Assembly: GCA_028583405.1 (NCBI GenBank)
Contig: JAPTMU010000048.1
Coordinates: forward strand, 62,001-126,000
From: Pogonophryne albipinna
Taxonomy: Eukaryota > Chordata > Actinopteri > Perciformes > Artedidraconidae
Direction: 5' to 3'
Length of the DNA stretch: 64,000 nt
Part shown: one piece after another, positions 1-12,667 of the stretch
Numbering within the stretch: the first letter of the stretch is position 1
Layout: every line of letters starts with the position of its first letter
Made by a program: the position numbers and the translations under genes
Notes under the pieces: model-generated
Database searches by the model: none
The model's input: only the letters and a program-made list of their open reading frames with translations
What the model was told of the DNA's origin: nothing

Positions 1-111
1 GGAATGGAGTACTGGATACAATTATTGGGCGAAATGAAAGACGAAGCTCTGTTTGTTGGTGACTTCCTGGACAAATCTCTTGTTCAGCTGAGTTTTCGGA
101 ACGTTATTCAG
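1..111 (+). CDS. Integrase-core-like protein, penultimate exon (partial)
   Basis: The window opens inside an exon that reads 37 codons in phase 0 and ends in a good donor (CAG/GTGAGT). The peptide contains EYWIQLLGEMKDE and GDFLDKSLVQL, which I recognise as the end of the integrase-core-like domain found in a large fish family of transposon-derived uncharacterised proteins. The acidic catalytic residues would lie upstream, outside the window. The reading frame continues without shift into the exon starting at 827. Function in the host is unknown; it may be a domesticated integrase or a decaying mobile-element gene. The family assignment rests on recall of motif pattern, not on a search. Confidence 0.6.
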
Positions 112-826
112 GTGAGTTTGAAGAAATCCTGTGGCTTATAGCCTATATGTGAACTATCCCCACTTTAAAACATCCCCCCCCCCCCCCCCAAAGATGCTTC
201 TGGGATTTTTTAAAAGCCCTATGACATCTTCCACCTATTTGTTTGCATCTGTGTTTAATATATGAACTTAAATTCAGACAATAAACATGTTCGTAGCTCA
301 GTTAAATGTCTGCATCTCAATGGCTTAATTATCTTTATCATCAAGTTGAGAGAAAGTAGCTATCGTCACTTATCCAAGCAGAGACAGACCCTTGAAAAAA
401 CGGAATGAATACACCTGACATGTTTGCTTTGAGGCAACTGGTTGGGTTAATTACAGTTTGGTTAACATATTGAATATCATTTTCTTTTCAAAGAAGGCTT
501 CACAATAAAAGCCCATGTCATATTCAGTGATCATAGAGCTGGGGAACATCTGTTTCAGGTTCCCATTATGTGCTATAGAGCTAGGAACATAGGACCCTGG
601 GAACAAAAGACCATGTGAATATAGGCATGACCCTGCAGGTACAAGGGGCTTTATCTTGACACATGGTATGCTCTGTGGAAGGCCACATTGCGGTTAAAAT
701 GTTTGCAATCACTCACTAGCTTTATATACAGTCTATGCTCACTAGTCAATACAAACATAATGTCATTGAAACTTAAACTCATTTATATCTATTTGAAACT
801 CTTGACCTTTCTAATTTTTTTAACAG
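112..826 (+). other. Intron of the integrase-like gene
   Basis: This AT-rich intron has a GTGAGT donor and a TTTAACAG acceptor. It contains a C homopolymer of about 17 bases near 174-190. I see no coding sequence or recognisable repeat in it. Confidence 0.6.
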
Positions 827-1146
827 GAACACCTGGACAAGATCAAGGCAGTGTGGAATACCCATAGAATCCGGCCAACAAAGAATTGCAATGTACCAAG
901 TGGCATCCCTGACGTGATGTATGCTGTGCCACAGCTGTGGGGCTCTGAGGATTGTGTTGTTCCACACAGCAACCTCGGTGCCTGTAAACAGACATGCAAG
1001 TTCCTTTCAATCATCCCTTGTGACGAAGACGTATTTGACCTCTGTAATATGATCATGTTAGAGTCAGGCCTTACTTTCCCCACAAACAAGCTCAAGATTT
1101 TTATTTGACAATCCGTGAGGCTCTTCGCTCCCTCATCTTTAACTGA
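827..1146 (+). pseudogene. Integrase-core-like protein, last exon, with a terminal frameshift
   Basis: The exon follows a TTTTTTAACAG acceptor and reads EHLDKIKAVWNTHRIRP, then PSGIPDVMYAVPQLWG and CDEDVFDLCNMIMLESGL, all typical of the C-terminal part of the fish integrase-core-like family. Near 1075-1085 the frame slips at a CCCC run. Read straight, the protein stops at 1106-1108 after a short unrelated tail. Shifted by one base, it continues QDFYLTIREALRSLIFN and stops with TGA at 1144-1146, which fits the expected family end better. One lost C would explain this. The gene is therefore either slightly truncated, decayed, or carries an assembly indel. It is convergent with the HECT-like gene at 2733-5470. 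Confidence 0.6.
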
Positions 1147-1610
1147 GTTGCCTGAGCAATTGGCAAATATGACAGCTTACTGTAATTCATTACCATTTAA
1201 TAGAATAGTATTACCACTTTAGTTTATTAATTGTGCTTCCTTACTGTTCCTGTTGGCGTTTTTCTCAGTTACAAGCACTGTACATTTTGTATTAATCAAT
1301 GATAGTGTCAATATCTTATCCTATATTGAGTTAACATGTATGTCTATCCAGCAGCATATGTGTATGAGCTTGAGCTTTCAAAAGCTCTTGTGGTTAACCA
1401 TGTCTATACATTAGGTATTTATTCAATGTATTTAATTCAATTTTTTAGCAACTAGTAATTAATTAATTAACATATAACACCGCTGTTAAATGTTACCTTA
1501 GTGGTACAACATTTCCCATGTATTGTCAGTGGCTTCATAGATTTAATTTAATTTGTTTGCGCTTTTACAGATGCTCAAAGACAATGGATGCACATGTACA
1601 ATAAAATGTG
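1147..1610. other. AT-rich intergenic stretch, nothing recognised
   Basis: No ORF or repeat is recognisable between the integrase-like gene and the solo LTR. An AATAAA at about 1600 could serve as polyadenylation signal for the integrase-like gene. Confidence 0.4.
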
Positions 1611-1615
1611 GTAAT

Positions 1616-2062
1616 TGTAATGGAAACTTCGGAGCAGCAATGCAGAAAGGATGGAAACTGGAAAAGCTTTAGTCAAACACTGGGATTTATTGTAAGTTTA
1701 TATACGGCCGGAGAGTTCACAAGGTAAAGGCACAACTTTCATCATGAGATACCCAGCCAACTCTGGAGGCACGAAGGAGACACATAGTTCTGTATATCAG
1801 AAAGGAGGGTTTTAGAAAACTCCCCTTCCCCCTAATGATTACCAGACACAGGAACGAAAGCCAGATTGTATTACAACCTCATATGTGCTCAAACCCTTCC
1901 CCCCACAGGAAGTCAGGGGATCTCTTGACCTGTGTCCTCTTCAAGTTACAGGCAAGAGCATATTGCGACTTAACGAAAAGCATATGTTTGTAATTTGACA
2001 GGTTCTCAGGAAAGCTGAGAAACTCAAGACACAAAGTGATCGGATTAAAATATTCTCTCACA
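1616..2062 (-). mobile_element. Solo LTR, family A copy 1
   Basis: A 447-bp block begins TGTAATGGAA and ends TTCTCTCACA, so it has TG...CA termini. It is flanked by a perfect 5-bp target-site duplication, GTAAT at 1611-1615 and at 2063-2067. A second copy with matching ends lies at 41348-41806. The AATAAA polyadenylation signal (minus strand, near 1690) and the order of the shared blocks indicate minus orientation. No internal region or second LTR is attached, so this is a solo LTR left by LTR-LTR recombination. The superfamily (ERV, Gypsy or Pao) cannot be decided without a coding region. Confidence 0.85.
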
Positions 2063-2067
2063 GTAAT

Positions 2068-2732
2068 TATTTTGTTCAAGTTTTGGTTTCATTCATATTT
2101 ATGTTTGCTAGGGTTTGGGCTGCAGGTAACAATGTGACAAATCTCTGTTTAAAGTATACCAGCAACTATAGTGTCGGCCTGCAATGGATGAGCTAAATAC
2201 AAACAACATGATACTCTTAAACTGTTTATTCATTTTTGAATAGTGGTAGGCCCATTATAAAGCAGAAACAAGCTTAACCTAATGCCTACTTACCAACATT
2301 TCTCACCAAGGATGATGCAGATAAACCTCAACTAACCAATGTTCATACTGGTAGAATATTAAGTGGAACATAAAACATATCAAACATTGTATCTGACAGT
2401 CTGATTTACCTTAAGTGAATTAGGTAGATAATTGTTAAGACTGATTTAACTAAAGTGAATTTAGTGGTTTCAACTATAATTCTGATAACATTTCAAAAAT
2501 GCTTTAACAAGCCATTTGTGACCCCTCGTAATAATGGCAATGTGGAAAACTGGAAAGAATAAGGTTACAAGTCTGTTGTGTGGGTCCATAGCAATTGTCA
2601 GATAACAAAGTCACTCGGCTTTTTCAGATACTGGGTAAGACTGATACAACTAAAGTGAATATAAAATAAATTACAAGATAAATTAGCACATCCGACCTAG
2701 CAATTGTGTGCATGTGCTCTTAGGCTCGTGAC
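2068..2732. other. AT-rich intergenic stretch with dispersed near-repeats
   Basis: No gene is recognisable. A phrase like ACTGATTTAACTAAAGTGAA recurs in variant form near 2400, 2438 and 2640, suggesting an old short tandem or dispersed repeat. The stretch lies downstream of the HECT-like gene and may include its 3' UTR. Confidence 0.35.
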
Positions 2733-5470
<2,738 letters not shown>

Positions 5471-6526
5471 CTGTAAAGGCAGACATTTCATTAAACCCAA
5501 ATAAAACGAAAAACACTTGTCCACATATTGCCTAAAGGGGATCTGCACAACGCAGTTTAGTATTTGTTCCCAACCACAGTTGAAAGTTTCACTTACAGCT
5601 TGATGCTAGTAGGTTTTCAGAAACATGAATGAATCACTAAGTGAAGTAATTCCAGAGGAATATAATGAGCTAAATTGGTGGTTTCAACCAGTGGCTGACC
5701 TAGATTTGTTGTTGTAATACACCTCGCTGCACTTTGGCATGTACCATTTTGCAGTGTTACAATTATGTTAGGGCAACAGATCAAAAGCCCGACTTAAAAT
5801 TAAATGTTTGACCTTTGGTTGTATATAGGAATTGTATTAATATTAACTGCGGTGTTGTTAGGCTTTCCCCTGAGATGAAGACATGGGAGGCCTCAGGTAG
5901 GCTGATGGCAGCTGATGGAGTGTATTGCCTATCAGGGGTCAGGGCGGGGAACAACCTAATAAGTAGGATGTTAGGACATGTGTTTCTAAAATACACTTTA
6001 TGTTCCCACACTTTCATTTTAGTGATGCTTCCTCTGCTATGATTTGAAGTTGGTCACTACGGATCTCACTTATATTTAGAATGATTGTTTGAGCATTGAC
6101 AGCCTCTATATGGGCTGACTTAGCCTATCCGTTTCATCATACAGTATGTTATTTTAAGTAAAAAATCGTCGGCAACATCTAATCAGGGCTTCCCCTCCCT
6201 ACACGCAGATCACCCCGCATGCAGCGAGGCTTCAGCGGCAACTGTTCACGAGCGTGTGCTACACTACCACCAAACAACACCGAACAATGGTGCTTCTTAA
6301 ATCACATTAAGCTGTTGCAAGCATAGATTTCACAGCATAAGTCCATCCCAGAAATGTTTATATAGGCATATAAACATAGGCGGCGCGTGAGGTTCAGGTT
6401 TGGGAAGGCTAAATAATATTTTTTTACCTGACGCTGCCCGCCTCCGGCGTCTATAGAGATCAACTCAGTGAAAGCACCGCCTGCTGACCAATCAGAGCTC
6501 AGTGTGCGGAGTTTAAATCTATCAAG
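5471..6526. other. Intergenic or intronic stretch, nothing firmly recognised
   Basis: No convincing coding exon is visible. The last part (about 6370-6526) is GC-richer and includes GGCGCGTGAGGTTCAGG and a CCAATCAGAG box, and looks like part of an older repeat into which the LTR element at 6527 was inserted. Confidence 0.35.
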
Positions 6527-6557
6527 TGTAGTGCCGAGAGATAGGGAGTCGGAGCAG

Positions 6558-6793
6558 TGTAGTGCCGAGAGATAGGGAGTCGGAGGCGGTGCAATGGAGG
6601 TACAAAGCTTGCTTTAATGAGCAGCAGAAATGCAGGTGTTGTCGGGTCGCAGCCCGGGACGACAAGAGAGAGAAGACAGGAGGGCACACAATACATATCG
6701 ACAACCACATACATGTCCGTGTGGAAACAATACCCCCAAATCTAGTTCCATGTGTGGATTATGTAACCCAGTGTATTAAAGGTGGTCACCACA
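6558..6793 (-). repeat. 3' LTR of the non-autonomous element
   Basis: The LTR is preceded on the minus strand by the G-rich polypurine tract. Its outer edge carries an extra tandem copy of the last 31 bp (6527-6557), so the true outer boundary of the insertion is 6527. Confidence 0.85.
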
Positions 6794-7863
6794 CATGCCC
6801 CCCCCCAGAATCCAAACATGGCAAAAAAACAAAACAATCCCTGCATCCGGGAGGAAGCACCACAGGGGCCGAGGAGGGTGAGGTTGCAGGTGAGGGCCGG
6901 GCCATGTAACGGGCCGTCGGAAGGGGGGCCGCAGGAGAGGGTAGGGGCCCCAACGAGGGCGAAGGCATACCCACCGGGGGCGGGCAGGAACGAGCCGTCG
7001 TAAGGGGACCGCAGTAGGCGTCGTGGCGAATTAAGTCATCACCCGCCAGTCGGTGAAAGCCGGGTCCCCGGGGGGCAGGAGCAGTCTCCCTGGGAGGAAG
7101 GAGCGTAACCCTGCCGCAGACAGACGCGCAGGCAGACGCGCAGCGGCAGCGGGCACGAAGTTCTCAGCAGGCGTTGAGGTATCCCTGGGAGGCAGGAGCA
7201 GTCTCCCCGGGAGGAAGGAGCCGTGGACAGAGGAGAGGCCAGACAGGGTCCCGGAGCGCGCCATCCATGTGCCGATGGAAGCATGGGCGACGTCCGAAAC
7301 TGTCGAGGTGAGGCGGGGTCCAGGAGTGCACCACCCAGGCGCCGATGGAAACATGAGTGGCGTCTGGAACCGCCGTCGAGGCGGTGAAAAAGTGAGAGTA
7401 TCCACACGAGGTCAACCGGCTGGTCGAACCTCCTCTCCGGCACCAGAAAGAAAAATAAAACTCAAAAGGGTCGATAGCCGTTAGCTGCTGCCGTTAGCTG
7501 GCAGCCATCAGTAGCTGCTAGCCGTAGTTAGCCAACGTGGTTAGCTGCTAGTTGTCGTTAGCTAGCGCAGCCGGGACATGCAGCCGCACGCCCCGAAGAA
7601 ACAACCCCACGAGGTAGCAATCGGGTTCATCCCTACCCAGCAGGTCGTGCATCGTCCCCCCTGTAGTCGGAAGGCAGATGCGGGAATGGCGAGCAACATC
7701 CTCAGCCATTCCGCGAGGCGTGCACCGAGCCTCATCCCGCGTGCCTGTAGCAGCCACGGTTGACTCCAAAAAATCCCCGGCATTTCGAGAAAGAAACCTG
7801 AGTTTCCTTTGCCGTGTTCGGGTCCGTCTCGGAAACTTCCCGAGACGCTGTCAGGGTCACCAG

Positions 7864-8099
7864 TGTAGTGCCGAGAGATAGGGAGTCGGAGGCGGTGCAA
7901 TGGAGGTACAAAGCTTGCTTTAATGGGCAGCAGAAATGCAGGTGTTGTCGGGTCGCAGCCCGGGACGACAAGAGAGAGAAGACAGGAGGGCACACAATAC
8001 ATATAGACAACCACATACATGTCCGTGTGGAAACAATACCCCCAAATCTAGTTCCATGTGTGGATTATGTAACCCAGTGTATTAAAGGTGGTCACCACA
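7864..8099 (-). repeat. 5' LTR of the non-autonomous element
   Basis: This copy differs from the 6558-6793 copy by only a few substitutions (for example GGCAGCAG versus GAGCAGCAG and ATAGAC versus ATCGAC), which implies a recent insertion. Confidence 0.85.
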
Positions 8100-8103
8100 C
8101 AAG

Positions 8104-8654
8104 TCATATTACAGGATAAAGTATAATTACCTTCATTCATAGCAAGATCAACATGGACAGCCACCTCAGTTTCCTCATTACAGAGCTCAATAATTATTGT
8201 GTGGCAACGCATTACTAATTAGTGGGAACATAATAACTAATTTAAACATAATAACTAATAAGTGGCCACGTATTAATATTTTTCTCACCAATGTCACCAG
8301 GGGGGCTCCGTATAAAACTAACACAAAACAACAACAAACTTTTGCCGAGCCAATTGGAGAGTTTCATCAGCAGCACGGGGTAAAAACCACCAATGAGCGC
8401 TCAGCTCGAGATACCAGCGAGTCGTTTCCCATCAAGCATTTCGCTTCTGCAGCCCGTGGAGAGGAACTGCGCCGCCTCGCCACGTCTCGCTCTCAAGTCT
8501 GCGGGCGTCTTTGTCCCGCGAGATTTCAACGTCTCATGTAGGCGGGACTCCAGAGCAAGTCGGACAAAATGACTAACCATCATGCAACGCACTAGCAAGA
8601 CGGCGATCGCAACTGCGCAGGTCTGCGTCGGTCTCGCTCGTCTCAAACAAGCCT
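8104..8654. other. Intergenic stretch between two mobile elements
   Basis: The left part is AT-rich with repeated TAATAACTAATTA-like phrases. The right part (8340-8640) is GC- and CpG-richer. I recognise no gene. Confidence 0.3.
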
Positions 8655-10132
8655 ATTATGTATTGAAGTCAATGGAGAGAGAAAACGTATCTTTCGAGCC
8701 ATGAATTACACATATGATGTTTGTCAATCTTAAAAAATCATTTCCATGTCAAAAAAGTCACAGTTTGTCGTAAAACTGTTGAAATATAAGACTATGAAAA
8801 ATACGCAACTAAAAGACTACAAATCCCAGAGTCGTATGATGTCATAACTGATTTCCTCCGCTAATTATAAGAAATGGCTAAGATAAGATAACTGTGTGCT
8901 TAGTACCAGGTTGTTTTCATACCAGCAATGGGTCTTGCTCGTTCTTTCGCTTCCCGTCTGATGAAAGGACCAGGAGTGGCTGGATCAAGTTAGCTACCTA
9001 GCTAGTAGCTAGCACGTTAGTTAGCATTACAGCCTTGTCATTTGTATTAGCCTTAACATGAAGTAACATTAAGTAACCCAACATGTTAAACAGTAAGAGT
9101 AGTAGTCATATTTCGTGAACCCTTTGAAGAGTACTGTCATCGGTGTGATCATTCTATAATACACCATTTAAGCCCGGGGGAGAAATGCTAACGCTACATT
9201 AGCATCGGCAATCTTTTGTACTTCATGCTATCTGCACAAATGATTGACATTAAACATTAAAAAGACCAGGCAGTTCAGAGAGAATCAAAGGCAGGCAGGC
9301 AGGCAGCTTTGCATGACGTTCTTCTGGACGTGTTTCATTGTGGTGATAGTGAGGCAGAGTCCTGCACCCGCGACGTGCAATACCGAACCCGCCCCGTTAC
9401 CCGCACATATTGCCAAAATTAGTTCCGCAACCCGACCCGACCCGTCGGCACAAAATCCGCAACCCGACCCGAACCCGCAAATATATGAGTAGTGAAAACG
9501 TGCAATTATTAACACACGCAGTTATATATTTGTCTCAAAAAGCGTGGGATGTTGGTTATTTTCTCCATCTAGGAACCAAAAGCCTCCCAGACGTTGGATT
9601 TCGCTCTTGAGGAAGTGTTATTGAAAATGCTGTATTCTCCGCAAGAGAGCTTCACCTCAGCCATTTCAAATGTGGCGCGCTCAGCAGCAGACTGATGCGC
9701 TGCAGAGGTTATGATTATGCACGGTCCCGCGGGGGAGAGGTCTGAGGATTTTAACATTAAACTACATTATTATTATTTTAATTATTGTGCAACACCCGCG
9801 GAAAAAAGTGTTTGAAAAAATACCACCCGCGAATCACTTTTTTTGCGGTTCACCCGATGCAGGACTCTGTAGTGAGGGTAGGCAATCCCTTGTTTATCAA
9901 GACAGTAGTGACGGCCATCTTGGTGACGTGTATTGTTGTGCAAGACCAGAGTTGTAGTTCATTGACCGTTTCACACAAAAAAAGTGTTACTTCACAGTTT
10001 TAGGACACTTTTTTTTTTTTTGACTGGCAAAATTATGTTTTAAATTGACAAACATCATATGTGTAATTCGTGGCACAATTCAAACGGGATGGAAAGATAA
10101 TCTTTCTCTCTCCATTGACTTCAATACATAAT
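8655..10132. mobile_element. Long terminal-inverted-repeat (foldback) element
   Basis: The left end ATTATGTATTGAAGTCAATG is repeated in inverted form at 10132. The arms stay alignable for roughly 170 bp, sharing for instance GAATTACACATATGATG and TTTGTCAAT, with small indels. No transposase is visible. The core carries a hAT derivative (9355-9869). Target duplications at the outer ends are not clear, so the superfamily is undetermined. Confidence 0.7.
9355..9869. mobile_element. hAT deletion derivative, family B copy 1
   Basis: The ends are CAGAGTCCTGCA and its inverse TGCAGGACTCTG. They are flanked by a perfect 8-bp duplication TAGTGAGG (9347-9354 and 9870-9877), the hAT signature. The interior has degenerate CCCGACCCG repeats and, on the minus strand (about 9587-9676), a start codon followed by MAEVKLSCGEYSIFNNTSSR, which resembles the N-terminus of hAT transposases. 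Only about 30 residues of transposase remain. A second copy sits at 35698-36251. Confidence 0.9.
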
Positions 10133-10800
10133 TTTTCAGAAATAAGGTCCCATGGAGGTCCACCGGAAGGGGAGGGACTTCGCCACTATTTGTTAATATT
10201 TTACCCAGTTGAGAGTGTGCCTAAAAATAAGCATAACCCAGCATGAATTTATTTTTCTAGCGGTTTAGAATAGGTGAATATTAAAAAGTCAATATTTATT
10301 TATTTATTCTAAATTCAAATGAACAAATGTTTTACACGTAAACTCACAAACTCAACATTATGAATTTAAATACAAAATTGTCCGATTTCTCAATAAAGGT
10401 TGAATTCTGAGAAAAAAGTCAGAATCGTCCCAAAAAAATCAAATAAAAAAGGAATAATAAAAAAAAGAAAATCTGAATGCTGGAAAAAAGTAAGAATTAT
10501 TCCCCAAAAAAAGTTCTCACAAAAAGTCTCAAAGAAAATCGTTACAATTCTCAACAAAAAAAGTCAGGATGCTGAAAAAAATATGAATTTCCCCAAAAAT
10601 CTGAAAAGTAAGAATTAAAAAAAATAATCAGAAAATTCAGAATAAAAAGAAATATTTATCAGACGAGTCAGAATAAAATAAATAAATCAGAAAGGTCAGA
10701 ATTTTCAAAAATAAATGTGAATAGTCAGAATTATCAAAAAGATATCTGAGTGGTCCTGCAGGGGCGATGATGAGCCGTCTGCCGCACTACTGACTGAACT
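10133..10800. other. A-rich degenerate simple repeat
   Basis: From about 10380 to 10750 the sequence is a degenerate repetition of phrases like AAAAAAGTCAGAAT. Similar phrases occur, inverted, near 17110-17190. No gene is present; the predicted Lys-rich ORF here is an artefact. Confidence 0.6.
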
Positions 10801-10932
10801 GCAGACGAAGAAGACATTTTGATGTTTCGGAGGCAACAAAACAGACATGTCGGTCAGCTAACTCGTCTCCATGGATACAGTTTCAATACTCTCTCTCTCT
10901 ATATATTATATTGTATTAACAGTTGTGATTTA

Positions 10933-12626
10933 ATGGAGAGCAAAGCGCCTTCTCTGCTGAATGCGGTCCCTCCTTACGGACATGTTATAACCAGCGAGAA
11001 ATGGAGGAATTCGTCCCTTATTCAAAGCTTAAAGGGTAAATACATGAGTTTACTTACCGTGTATTACATTAACGGCCCAATTCCAACCGTGTTATCACGC
11101 TAACGTCTGGGTCGTTACACACGTGTGCCAAACCCCGTTCAAAAAGTCGCTGTTTTAATGTACATTTCAATAAAATGCAGACAAAAACAAGGCGTAGAAA
11201 ATGATAATTCACATTCTATCTGTCAAATACTTCCACTCATCTATTCCGCTCACATGTCCTCAATTTAAAACGTCCACAAAATGTAACCATAACAATCTAA
11301 ATATAAATGTTACATGGGAAGAAAGCGATGCTTGTTATTGGTGTTAATGCCGGATTCAATTATGTTCAATACGTCTGTTGTAATTTATTGGTGATTACAG
11401 TCATTTTTAATGTGTTTGGCCTCCTTCAAATCATTTCGTTTAATTAGATGTGTGTCATTATGCAAATTAAAGATTTAATTATTAGTTGTAATATATATAT
11501 TGGGAGGGATGAAACCCTCTCTAATGGTCACACATGCAGAGCACACAGCACACACAGTGACATGTGTTCTCTGCTTTTAACCCATCCTAGTACCAGGAGC
11601 AGTGGGCAGCTATTGTACAGCGCCCGGGGAGCAATGGGAGTGGGGGGTTGTCTGGTGCCTTGCTCAAGGGCACCACGGCAGGGCAGGAGGTGAACTGGGA
11701 CCGCTCCAAGTAGCAGTCCATACTCTAAGTCCGTTCAGGGACTTGAACCGGCGACCCTACAGCTCCCAGTCCAAGCCCCTCCTGACTGAGCCTTTAACTT
11801 TACTTGCTACTTGGCGGTGGTGGAAGAAGTACTCAGATAGTTACTTAAGTCAAAGTAGAAATAGTCAAGTAAAAGTCCTTCAATTACATTTGCTCTCAAG
11901 TACAGTAAAAGTACTAAAATATACTTTAAGTACTAAAAGTACCCATTATGTGTGGCTCATCTTTGTATTAAAGGATTGTATTTTACTGTATTTATTGATG
12001 CATCATGTGTTCATCACTTTAATGTTGCATCCGGTAAAGATAGGGTTTATTTTTTAGTATTTTATTTACTGCTGGGTAACCTATACAAATACACCATCAT
12101 TATTTTGTGGAATTCAAATTGTATTTATAACCTAAATCTGCAAATTAACTTAAGTCTTAAATAAATGAAAACAGTAAAAAGTACAACATTTGCCCAAAAC
12201 ATTTTGTGAAGTAAAAGTATAAAGCTAAATCTCTACTGAAAAGCAGAACTTGAGTAAATGTACTTTGTTACATTCCACCACTACCACTAACTAAAAGGTC
12301 ATCTCCATATTTGATGGACTGAAAACTGCATTTTCTACCATTGTGTATGAAAAACCACTCCTAACGGTGAAGTTTGAGATAATTGTTCTGTGGCTGCAGC
12401 TCTAATACACAGGCTCTTCTTCTGCTGCAGGCGGAGGAGTGAACATCCTGTTTGAGAATGAGCTCGGTGTCGCAGATTTCCACCTGCCCAACAAGAGCTG
12501 CATCCTGTACGTGTCAGAGTGCGACATCATAGCAGGAAACAGCTACAAGAGGAAACTGGTCCGCTACAGAAATGTGAGTTTAACGAGGACACAAAGCAGA
12601 GTTTTCTCCGTGTTGTTCTGCCTGAT

Positions 12627-12667
<41 letters not shown>

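Larger units (their letters stand above)
6527..8099 (-). mobile_element. Non-autonomous LTR retrotransposon (TRIM/LARD-like)
   Basis: Two nearly identical 236-bp LTRs (6558-6793 and 7864-8099) flank about 1.07 kb of non-coding sequence. In minus orientation each LTR begins TGTGGTGACC and ends CACTACA and contains an ATTAAA polyadenylation signal. One base inside the 5' LTR (7854-7862, minus) is TGGTGACCC, a primer-binding-site-like start. Just inside the 3' LTR is a purine tract with nine G (6794-6807, minus). A 4-bp duplication CAAG (6523-6526 and 8100-8103) flanks the element if the extra 31 bp at 6527-6557 is included. The internal ORFs have no recognisable gag or pol and look fortuitous, so it must depend on another element for mobility. 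Confidence 0.85.

Noticed and set aside
7039..7484. Protein-coding ORFs of 124-143 codons inside the LTR element
   Set aside because: Overlapping ORFs in several frames arise from GC-rich repeated sequence; none has gag, pol or other recognisable motifs.
10400..10618. A Lys-rich ORF of 72 codons
   Set aside because: The stretch is a degenerate A-rich repeat; the codon pattern follows the repeat and not a protein family.
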